Source of the DNA: Diploscapter coronatus
Taxonomy: Eukaryota > Nematoda > Chromadorea > Rhabditida > Rhabditidae
Assembly: GCA_964036155.1 (NCBI GenBank)
Contig: OZ038423.1
Location: 35,479,249-35,543,248 of the forward strand
Direction of reading: 5' to 3'
Length of the DNA stretch: 64,000 nucleotides
This document shows, one piece after another, positions 12,601 through 30,371 of this stretch. The notes below the pieces were generated by a model. That model had not been told where the DNA came from. It saw only the letters and a program-made list of their open reading frames with translations, and made no database searches. Every line of letters begins with the position of its first letter. Within the stretch, counting starts at the first letter, position 1. Made by a program: the position numbers and the translations under genes.

Positions 12601-13023
12601 GGAGAAGCGAGAACACGCTCTGCATCGGCATGGCTCTCAAAGACGATCGTTCCTGTATTCTTTGGTTTGTTAGTTCGGGTATCCCTAATAAAGTTGACTT
12701 CCTGAAATTTGAATGCTTGGAATACAATTTGGTCGAAAGGGAGATAAGTTTCGACAGTCATTTGTATATCTAAAAGTTTGTATTCTTTTGACAAGACTTT
12801 TTTTAGATACACAGAACTTTATTCAGGAAAAAGATACATTCAAAATATTTACCGAGACGGGGCCGAATGTCTCCGAGAAGAACTTGCGGAAGATTTCTTC
12901 CAAGTCACCATTCTTAATATCCCTGATTCGAACCGCGTGCATTTCTTCAGACATCTTGATGATGTAGTGGGTGAGTGGAGTCTTCACAACAGAAACAACG
13001 CTGAAATCGGAAGAATTTGACAT
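9613..13023 (-). CDS. RRM protein fused to UPF1-like SF1 helicase
   Basis: Eighteen exons with consistent phases give about 838 aa: 12853-13023, 12549-12701, 12424-12503, 12204-12379, 12046-12162, 11909-11994, 11729-11866, 11550-11681, 11373-11504, 11157-11330, 10884-11105, 10681-10840, 10481-10634, 10287-10431, 10099-10239, 9917-10042, 9778-9873, 9613-9726. Residues about 25-105 form an RRM (RNP2-like VRIRDI; RNP1-like TGTIVFES). The helicase has the Q-motif-like PPLNDVQKEAV, Walker A GPPGTGK (345-351), APSNVAADEL, Walker B LILDEAGQS (D489-E490), GDQLQLPP, LLDQHRMHP, and motif VI as SLTRPKAGLVIVGN. The C-terminus has a Cys-Cys-His-His set (VCGKT..EDC..H..H), perhaps a zinc finger. The core resembles the UPF1/SMG-2 branch of superfamily 1B (ATP-dependent 5'-3' RNA/DNA translocation), but the N-terminal Cys/His domain of UPF1 is replaced by the RRM. 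It is probably an RNA-surveillance-type paralogue; its role is unknown. ATG 13023 could instead be the downstream KMSEEM methionine. Confidence 0.85.
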
Positions 13024-13039
13024 AAAACTGAGTGAAATC

Positions 13040-13185
13040 GAATAATTTTTATAGAAAATATCATGAAATTGAGGAATTTCTAGCAGAAATTATCATGAAA
13101 TCAGATGATTTTTGGATGAAAATCCATATGAAGATTCTGGATTTTAACAGGAATATCACGAAAATGGATGATTTGAATAGAAGAT
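13040..13185. repeat. Degenerate short tandem repeat
   Basis: About three to four diverged copies of a roughly 46-bp unit containing ATCATGAAAT and GATGATTTxxAxxG. Visual call only; it lies immediately upstream of the helicase gene. Confidence 0.35.
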
Positions 13186-13606
13186 TGCATTCGATTTTGT
13201 CCATAAATAAGAAAATTAGGAATTTTTTCCGACATCGGTTCCCTCAGAGCTTCAAACTACCGTAATCCCGCCCACGCGCATTTTTATGAAAAACGGATAG
13301 CACCACGAGAATCAGTGAAAAACTGTATAAGATATGTGAAAATCAGCCCAATTTGCAGATCCCTGGAAACAGCCCCTTTGTTAAGACTTTGGTTTTTCCT
13401 GACATTCACTCTTAATCATGCTGGATAGGAACATCTAATTAGCTTGGACGCATGTCGAGCAACAGCTGTTTACTTTTTTAACTCTAGGTCGGAAGCAAGA
13501 GAGTGCGAAAGAATGGGTTCGAAGTCTTGATAAGAGGGAAGATCTGGTGATGAGATGAGTGGAGTATCGAAAGGTCTAGTTCAAGAATCGAGGTATCAAT
13601 CTTTCC

Positions 13607-13725
13607 GGGAAAGGAAAGTGCAGGGAGGGTCAAGCTCAGCCCCAATGGTAAGGGAAAAGCTTGACCCTTCATTATGATGTGCGGCGTGCAGTGTTCTTTG
13701 AACCGATAAAGGGAAATTTGTAATA
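13607..13725 (+). repeat. Dispersed repeat family R1, copy 1
   Basis: This stretch (GGTCAAGCTCAGCCCC... GTGTTCTTTGAACC... GGGAAATTT) resembles 31604-31720 in the same orientation, with many substitutions and a few indels. It is a diverged two-copy dispersed repeat, probably a transposon remnant. No coding is apparent. Confidence 0.5.
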
Positions 13726-13734
13726 AAAAAAAGA

Positions 13735-14220
13735 TCAATTTTAACGCAAAAAATGCCTCTTTCGTGGACAAGAGAAGGGGGGCATGGCCTATCTGAAAAA
13801 GAATTGTGCCTCTCGCTCTCCCCCCTCCTTTTTTTGTCTTCAGGGATCCTTTTCTCTGCACTCTCCTCCATTTCAGCATTGGCTTCTTTTATATTTTGCA
13901 AATTATCAGGATCTCAGTTCGGCGCCGTAGGATTTTTACATATGTTGTACATGTCAACTAGGTGTACCAATTCATCAAAGAAAATTATGCACCTCTTTCC
14001 TAAGTCCAAATATCAGCATTGGCGTGATTTGACGCGCATTTGCGGACTTCTTTCTCACCCAATCAATAAATCGATATCACCACGTGAAAGAGCGGTATCG
14101 AATTGTATAGTAGGTATCGATAAATTATTAAAAACAAAAAAAAATCGACGATAATCGAAAGGGTTATCAACTATGGACAATATTGAACTCAGTGAAAGGG
14201 GCGGGGCTTGGCGGTCCCTA
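13735..14220 (-). mobile_element. hAT-like non-autonomous element, truncated copy
   Basis: This is the inverted, diverged copy of the complete element at 32313-32953. Shared blocks include the CACGTGAAAGAGCGGTATCG and ATTTGCGGACTTCTTTCTC regions and a terminal GGCGGTCCCTA at 14210-14220, matching that element's terminal repeat. The other end is missing and abuts repeat R1, so this copy is truncated or interrupted. Confidence 0.7.
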
Positions 14221-14317
14221 TACATACACAAACAAATATATTCGAACTTGTGATTATTTTTGAAACGATAGTGAAAATGTGAAAAGAAACAAAATATGAA
14301 ACCATTTTAATGGACTA

Positions 14318-14504
14318 TGAGGAGAGGACGTAGACATTGCACACTTTTTTTTGCAACTCTCCCCTCCTAAGCTCAACTCCTTCGAAATAACATGCGCCCT
14401 GAAGAGACGGAAGAAATGACGAAAAAGGGAGATGAAAAGAGTGAGAGGAAGGGACGTGACTCACGCAAAATTGATTTTCAAAGAATGCAATATCTATTCC
14501 CGCA
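14318..14504. mobile_element. MITE family M1, copy 1
   Basis: The left end GAGGAGAGGACGTAGACATTGC and right end GCAATATCTATTCCCGC (inverted) define an element of about 187 bp. The same terminal pattern occurs at 51993-52175 and, as one end only, at 58436-58500. There is no coding capacity and no assigned superfamily. Confidence 0.6.
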
Positions 14505-15072
14505 CAATCCATAATAATCGAAAAATAATCACTTCCCCGTAAAACGAGATATGCAGAAATACTCCACGCATTGCTGTCAATCATTTCATTTATTCACTAA
14601 TAGCCAAATATGATAAAATATAAGACTGATCGATAATAAATTATTATTATATGCGAACCATGCCCTAACTAATAACATAAAAAGAAACTAATGAATGAAA
14701 ATTTCTGGAGCTACCTAAAATGATAATTACGATAAATAAATAGTTTGAGTGAAAAATGCACATAGTCGAATAGCGTACTGTTGCAATCATAGAAGGAGTT
14801 GATTCGAGAGTGCTCAATCGTTCCTCCATCACACTTCGTCGATAGCGTCGGAAATCAGGAGCATCAACGGGAAATCGATTTGAAGAGCGGTCTGACGAGT
14901 CCCGTTGGAATGGAACCATGGTAGAGGTTTTTTGTTGAAATTTAAAATTAATGAACTAATTGGAGAAAACCAGATGAAATGAGTGACTTTTAGTTTGCAA
15001 TGTGTTATTTTTCGAAATTTTTGAAACGTAACCTTTATAATTTTTAAAATTTATATTTTATGAAATAACACG

Positions 15073-16198
15073 ATGGTAATGAATTGTTGTGCTATGATCG
15101 ACAAAATTCTTCTTAAAGTTTTTAAAACAAATTTTAGGCGATATCTCGTTGTTGTGGACAGTCGACAGCTCGACTATGCCGCAATCGATATCACCAAACT
15201 TGCGGATCGGGTAAGTTCAGGAAATATAATCTGAAATAGCTCAGTAGTACTGGTTTTCACTCATTTTTGAAGAAAAGTCATTTAGACGACCGCGGATTAC
15301 GAGCATACTCCGTATTATATAACAGCAAGTTTAACGCCGGAGCAGGTCAATGAGAATGTCGAGTTTAGGTAATTTAGAGAATTCGTAAACGACGAAATTA
15401 ATTGTTCGATTAGAATAGGCGACGGCGAGGCGCATGGCGGGTATCTAAATTACCCCCTGAGGGAGAGACGCGACCCGAATTGGACGCTGGTACCTATCGC
15501 CCAAACTGAGAACGAGTTGATGGAACCACAACTTAGAAGATGTGGATTTACGGAAGATGGTAAAATTTGTGATTACTGAAAAATCGTGATATCATAAAAA
15601 TGTTTATTCGAGTCGTTTTCTTCCAAGATATCATGAAATTTATGGTTTCTATACCAAAGTAGCATAACTTTTCAAATTTAGGCATTTTCGACTGCCAGAT
15701 TGGGTTCCTGGAATTCGTTTCTTACATTCCCATTTGGGTCAAGACTTTGCTCATCATTTTTCTTGCCTTATTCATCTTCATGGCATTGCTATTGCTACTT
15801 TGTCTGATAAGAAGACTATGTGGTAATTTAATCAGAAAGCTTGGGAAAATAAGGAGATTTTAGAAGGCCCGTCGAATAGCACAAAAGAATCATCAGTGAT
15901 GTATTACCATGCTGAATCAACTAACAATATGAGTATCACTCAGGACTATAAACGGGTAATTTTTCTTGGTAGTCTATAATATTTTGATGGATCTTATATC
16001 AACGAGAAAAACTTAATGAAATTATCTGATCATTTTTTAAGATCTAGCTATCTTAATTATTGTAACGTAAATTACTGCCAGAAATCTATACTTCTCATTT
16101 TAAAAATATTCGAGAATTTTCCATTTTAGGTAGAAAGACGCGAATTTCGGGAAACTGATAAAGAGGCTCGACGAAGGTTTTTAGAGGAAGAAGAATAA
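15073..16198 (+). CDS. FN3-like single-pass membrane protein, 5'-truncated
   Basis: Exons are 15073(or 15138)-15210, 15286-15368, 15414-15559, 15682-15822, 15864-15955 and 16130-16198, all phase-consistent, giving up to 222 aa. It contains '[20 protein letters not shown]' followed by 'GGYLNYPL', the pattern (VGDG..Y.GY.N.PL) seen at the end of extracellular FN3 repeats next to the membrane in receptor phosphatases and kinases. Next comes a transmembrane segment ([20 protein letters not shown]), then a charged cytoplasmic tail ending RRFLEEEE. A good acceptor (TTTTAG|GCG at 15137) sits inside the first open stretch, so the true exon probably starts there and earlier exons are missing. With no signal peptide or further ectodomain, this looks like a 3' piece of a larger receptor-type gene. 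Its frame is intact. Confidence 0.6.
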
Positions 16199-16731
16199 TT
16201 TATGTCTAAAAATTTCCTATATTGTCGAAGTTTAGATAAGAATATTGCTTTTCTAGACATCGAAGACATCAATAATTTATCTCAATCATAATATCATATC
16301 ACATTTACAGGTATTAGTACTGAGTGTTGCCATAATTTTTGTTCGATAAAGATTTCGAAGATCAATTTTGCACATCAACTTTATTTCTTCTTCATCCACA
16401 AAGATCCAAAGAAAACCCAAACTCAAACACGAATAAATTATGAACGCTCTGTAATAAATATCATTTGCACGAAATTACTCACTATCAATTCAAAATATCA
16501 CTTTTTGATGCAATTTTGGTTTGTCATAAAAATAAAAAATTTTTCCGGTTCACGAGAAAAGAAAAATGAATGTGAAAAGAATAAGGCAACATTTTCTTGT
16601 TCGGTTTGAGCTAGCCATCGATAAATTATCATTTTCTCGAATTTGTTTTCTGTATTGGACCAAAATATTATCCTCCAAGTTAAAATTTAAGACCGAGTCT
16701 ATGAGAGAATCGGCTCTCTATAGAGAGAAGG

Positions 16732-18841
16732 GTGACCAGTGATAAGAGTTTCGTTTTTCCGAGGTTTCTGAGTGTTAACTAACTATATTCGACCTGGAGA
16801 ACACGATTTTGGGGCTTTTTCCCGGAGTTTTCAAGTCCAGGTTAGAGTACCGGGGTCCGGGGGTCAAATTTCAAAAGTCATTCTTATATTCCAAATTGTA
16901 TATTAGATTGTTCAGTTCGTCGAGCTGAGTCGAATGGTGCGAACATTTTTCGGATCTGACTTTCCTATCACAAGTTACGGCTAAAAACAGTGCAAAACTG
17001 CCAAAAAGCATGAATGCTGATCATTCTTCGATTATTTTCGAAGGAACTGATACCCGTCTGTGTGATAAATAGTTTATATTTATAAAGTAGAAGTCCTAAG
17101 AATTATTTTAATATACAAATTTGGACTCTTTTCGGTATCAGTCTAGGGGATAACCGAGTCCGAAGTCAGACCTGAAAATTTCGATTTTTCAAATTTTTGA
17201 GTTAGACCCCCAAATTATATATCATTCGATAGAGCTCATCAAACTGGGCAACTTTTGTGAAGACACCTTCGAAAAATTTCCATTCCGAAATGAGATATTC
17301 AGGAAAAACTGAAAAATAAGGTATTTTTCAAAAATTTATTTCTCACCATTGGTGTGCTCTAATTCGTTTAATTTTGTATTAAAAATGATTCCTGACCCTT
17401 GAATTATGATTCTAAATAAAATTTAGGGGGTAATATCTATATTCTGGAACTTTCCGGTACTGGTTCCGGAGGGTACCAGACCGGTTTTAAAATATAATCG
17501 GAGCCAAGCATGTTATATACCATTCGAAAGCCAGTGAAAAACTAAATATAATACCGAAAACCGCTTGAAAAACGGATTGGTGCATCGAGAGTTATGGTCA
17601 AAAACGTTCCAAAGTTTACTCTTCAATTTGATCGAAACTTCATTTCCTCATAAAAATGGATAAACTGATCTATTTTTCAAGCAGTTTTCAGCATTACACT
17701 TAGTTTTTCATTGGTTTTCGAATGATATACAACACTATAGGTCTTTCTACCAAATGGTAACTCATCCCATATGGGTCGCGGCTCATATGGGTCAAGTTAC
17801 CGTTTTTTACAAAGACCAATCATGTTATATACCAAATGAAAGCCCTTATCGAACTGAGTAATGTACTGAAAACCACGTGAAAAATGGATTAGTCTATCGC
17901 TTTTTATGGCCATTTGAAAATATCTCATTTTTGGTCTTTTTCGGCAGGTGATTATAGCCAATTACAATGATGGTATAATGAAACCATTTGCTGAAATTGA
18001 TAGAAATGGGCTCGAATGTTACTTTCCAGTCGATTTCGAGTCGAATGATATCCATTTTATAGCATACCACTCGGGTACCATATGGGTGGTATACCATGGA
18101 CCCATATGATAACATGATAAAGTGATAGCACGGTACTCTAGGAAGCAAAAATGAAGTATTGCTCTCCAACTACTATATTCCGAAAAGATCTTTCAATTTG
18201 GTTTTATTTTACAAAAGTTATGAATTTTTGAAGATTTTTGTCATTTTCATGAGTCTGGCCCATTCAAACCTCCATACCACGCATACTATTATAGATAGAC
18301 CCAAAGTGTCTTCACAAAAGTTACTCAGTTTGATGAGCTCTATCGAATGATATATAATTTGGGGGTCTAACTCAAAAATTTGAAAAATCGAAATTTTCAG
18401 GTCTGACTTCGGACTCGGTTATCCCCTAGACTGATACCGAAAAGAGTCCAAATTTGTATATTAAAATAATTCTTAGGACTTCTACTTTATAAATATAAAC
18501 TATTTATCACACAGACGGGTATCAGTTCCTTCGAAAATAATCGAAGAATGATCAGCATTCATGCTTTTTGGCAGTTTTGCACTGTTTTTAGCCGTAACTT
18601 GTGATAGGAAAGTCAGATCCGAAAAATGTTCGCACCATTCGACTCAGCTCGACGAACTGAACAATCTAATATACAATTTGGAATATAAGAATGACTTTTG
18701 AAATTTGACCCCCGGACCCCGGTACTCTAACCTGGACTTGAAAACTCCGGGAAAAAGCCCCAAAATCGTGTTCTCCAGGTCGAATATAGTTAGTTAACAC
18801 TCAGAAACCTCGGAAAAACGAAACTCTTGTCACTGGTTACC
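16732..18841. mobile_element. 2.1-kb fold-back element with 540-bp inverted arms
   Basis: 16732-17268 and 18306-18841 are almost perfect inverted copies (about 537 bp each), bounded by ACCAGTGA(T/C)AAGAGTTTCG. The 1-kb core holds three related copies of a further motif (ATGTTATATACC...TGAAAAACTAA-type blocks near 17505, inverted near 17665-17745, and direct near 17820), so it is internally repetitive. No transposase-like frame is present. This is a long-terminal-inverted-repeat fold-back transposon or a large non-autonomous DNA element. The very high arm similarity suggests recent origin or gene conversion. Confidence 0.75.
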
Positions 18842-19053
18842 CCTTGGTTGAATCTCTCAAAGACTCTGTCTTAATCTATCCATTTGTTTTCATTTCCAAA
18901 AAAAACCATTTTTTATAAAATCATATTTTTCCAGAACAAACTCCAAATTTTGGCTTTTCATAAATTCAAAAGATATGGAAAACTAAATTTAGTCCAATCC
19001 AGTCAAAATTAAAAAATTCCTCTCAAAAGTCACCTGTTTCTAATTAAATTTTT

Positions 19054-19988
19054 CTAGAAAATGGCAAATAGGGCGAAGATGGAGTAGAGAAGAACGCAGG
19101 GATAGGCTACCTGCAATCATATTCCTAATTAGTCCAAACTAAATTATCTTTAACTTCGGGTTTACAATTTGATTGAATCTTTGCGTGTTAATTGATAGTT
19201 AATTTGAATCTCAGGTTTAATTAATGAATATCGTACCAGGAGCCTCTGTTGATGCATCGACAGAGCGATGACGAACAGCTTAGAGGAAGACGAGGAACAC
19301 CACAGCACTGCCAATGCCGATATTGAGTAACCCAGGATGCCCTGAAATGTATGAATTGCAAAATTTGATCAACTATATCTGTAAGAATCTAGAACTGAGA
19401 GTTATTTAGAAATCTTTGATAACAATGACATATTTCTCATGAGAAATTGAGGAAAATATCACTTCTACATGTATCATATTACTTCAAATATGCTTAGAGA
19501 ACAAATTAGTTTTTTTTTTAAATGAAGGTAACATTACAATGATTCTCTTAGCTTTTTTTTCAATATTATAAATCCAACCTAAAACGAGAGTACAGCATTG
19601 ACGAGTGAGAGCAGGGCCATGGGAAACAGACAGTAGCCGAGCACTGACGCGGTGCACGTGAACGAGATCGTTTTGTCGGCTAAAAGACGAAAGAAATTAT
19701 GCATACTCAAAATATTCCTTTATTAAAGTGAATAACAATTGATCGATGCTTATCAGCACATATTCCATTCGAAAGAATATGAATTTTCGAGAAACCTATC
19801 AAAATTTTGATAAAAAAGGTATGTTTAAAAGCTGTACCAGAATACAATACTCTGAGCTTTTTTGATAGAATAATTTTTAAACCCACCAGCCATCAAATTC
19901 ATCAACGCGTACATTCCAACGCATCCGAGTCCGCCGATGCCGTAGATGAAGCCGAACGACATCTTTCCGTGCAGCAGCAGGGCGGCTC
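19054..19988 (-). pseudogene. YIPF5/Yip1-family protein, 3' part only
   Basis: Four exons: 19887-19988, 19579-19679, 19237-19341, 19054-19110, phase-consistent and ending at TAG 19054-19056. The peptide contains GKMSFGFIYGIGGLGCVGMY, then TASVLGYCLFPMALLS, LFVIALSMHQQRLL and YPCVLLYSIFALFAIF. These match the C-terminal membrane half of Yip1-domain proteins of the YIPF5 type, multi-pass proteins of the early secretory pathway that bind YIF1 and Rab GTPases. The usual N-terminal cytosolic part and the 'DLAGP' block just before this point are absent. The 366 bp up to the neighbouring eIF2A stop hold nothing like them. The gene is therefore 5'-truncated, with the break in an intron. The remaining frame is undamaged. 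Confidence 0.75.
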
Positions 19989-20353
19989 CTGAAGTGAAAA
20001 AATAGAAAAAGTGTGTTTGTTTCTGAAATAAGTGGTGCTGATGCAAAATATGAGCATTTATTATATTAATCTGGGGGAATATTATATGAAACGGGTTGCG
20101 GAGATACAAAATTAGGCGTTTGTTTCAAAAAACGAGTAGTGTTGATGAAAAATCTGAGGTTTCGTTTCTAAAATGAAGAAATTTTGATCTATTACAGATC
20201 ACAATTGCCATAATACTTGCCTACTGAAATGACCAACCGAAGAAACAAAACAAAAAAATGAATTTTGAGATCTGACTTGCATTTTCCAATCCAGATTTTT
20301 GATGAAGAAGACTGCAACTGCAGTGCAGCCACTCTCATCCTTCACCTTCACCT

Positions 20354-21994
20354 TCACGGCAGCAATTTGAGCTTCTCGAGTTCATCCTGCAGTTCTGTTT
20401 CCTTGTTGATCTTCTCGAGCTGGTTCTTCTGCAGAATATCGCCCTTCTTCTGCTTCTCCTTAAATCAACCCATCTCATTCTATTCCTTGCAATCAATCTT
20501 TTAATGTCCCCGAGAATTCTTGAAAAAGACATACACCTGCTGAATAAGGAACAGGGAAAAGGGTAAGAATAGGGTTGGGCAGGCTGATCTTTGTCCAGTT
20601 GTCTAGAAATGTCCTACTCAATACACTCACATTTCGATACCGAACATAGCCTATCCTTGCCCTATCCCTATCTCTCTTATGGAATCATACATCCTCAGAA
20701 GTGTATGTTTTATAATAAGCCATCCTCGATGCTCACTTTCTGCTCACCTTGAGTTTGAGAATGTCGTTGAGCTGCCTGATGTTCCTGTCCTTCTCGCTGA
20801 CCTGCTGAGTCGGCTGATTCTGCTGTGGTTTGATTGCATTGGGCGCGACAGACTCCATGATGGCCGCTCGCTGTGCTGAAATTTACTCATCATTTCTCTT
20901 CAACGCAAGTCCTTGTCAGGTTTTTTTTTGTATTCCACATACACCTTTTGAGGAGAGAATAGGAGAAAGAGATAGGTGAAAAGGATAAATGGATGTAGAT
21001 TAAATGGTGTGGGAGCTGAGTATAAAATAGTGGAATACAGAGAACCCCTTGTCATAAATGTTCACCCACCTGCACTCTTGTTTCTCAAATGAGGAGGAAC
21101 GTAAGCGGCCTGTTGACGGATCGCTCCTGCAGGCACATTGTTGAGTGGATGAGAAGCGTCCTGAAACACAAATAGGCAATTCATTGTTTATCTGCAGATC
21201 TAGCAGACTAGGTAGACCAATCATTCAGACTAAAGAAAAATACAGGAGTGATGAAAAATGTTATCATCTCTTTGGAAAATCAGTGGGTACTGCGCAATCA
21301 CTCGATAACGAACTATTTTCTATATATTTTATCTTTACTAAAGCTTAGAGGGGAGTGCGCATAGACAATCTGGCTAAAGTTCTGTTTCTGTCTAGGCCAG
21401 CTTATCTGACAATGTCGTTGCATGTAAAAGCGGTCACATTTTCAAGAAGAAAGATAAATGTGACGACATTTCAAACTGCGCAACTCATTTGAGTGCAAAA
21501 TGTGTAGAATGTACATGCATACCTTCTTCTTGATGGGCAGGCCGGACTGCAGACGATCGTATTTGGTGAGCTCGCGGACCTCGAACTTCTGGTAACTGGG
21601 ATTCGGGCAGAAGGCCACCTGAAAATGCATTTTAATGGTTTTTATTCATTATCACATGAAGTGGAAGGAATAGACAGATAGACAATAACAAGCAAAAGAA
21701 GATAGGGACATTGTCAAATAGAGGAATCGACAGATAAAGAATTACAGAAAGAGACAGAATGCAGACAAAATGAAGAGACAATTGAATTCATGAGCAGAAA
21801 GATTCTGCCTACAAGAAGCAGTGATTGAACAGACCTGCCCGAGTACCTTCTTGGGCAAGTCGAACGTCTTCTCGTAGATCATCTTGCCCGAATAGTGCCA
21901 GAGTCTGTAGCAGTTGTCGATGCGCAGTCGTGGCGCAGTTGTGGCCGTGATGAAGTGCTCTCCATCAGGGGCCCACTCGAACATCGTTGTGTTT
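20354..21994 (-). CDS. eIF2A: eIF2A C-terminal part (3' half of dynein::eIF2A chimera)
   Basis: The sequence runs through the 5' end of the chimeric exon's eIF2A part (21835-21994), then 21523-21618, 21070-21160, 20748-20875 and 20354-20458, stop TGA 20354-20356. It encodes NTTMFEWAPDGEHFITATTA, APRLRIDNCYRLWHYSG, VAFCPNPSYQKF, AAYVPPHLRNKSA, then a charged helix ending KNQLEKINKETELQDELEKL. This is the end of the beta-propeller plus the C-terminal helical region of eIF2A, a non-canonical initiation factor that binds Met-tRNAi and 40S subunits. The N-terminal three quarters of the propeller are missing; dynein coding sequence precedes it in frame. A native eIF2A promoter and start are absent, so any product would be the chimera. 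Confidence 0.85.
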
Positions 21995-30209
<8,215 letters not shown>

Positions 30210-30371
30210 CTGCAAATTGATTGCGTCACTAAGTCTTATGAAGATGTTTTGTCAGTAAAATAATCAATGTGAAAACTCGTCAAAACTGCTGAACAGATAA
30301 GAATTTTTACCAAAGAACTGTTCTAACTTTTCTTCAGTAGCATTTACTACAATTCCAATACATTTTCATAG

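Noticed and set aside
13484..13901. Minus-strand open frames of 131 and 101 codons
   Set aside because: Fall inside repeat R1 and the truncated hAT-like element; no protein similarity.
17894..18350. Open frames inside the fold-back element
   Set aside because: No transposase motifs; sequence is repetitive.
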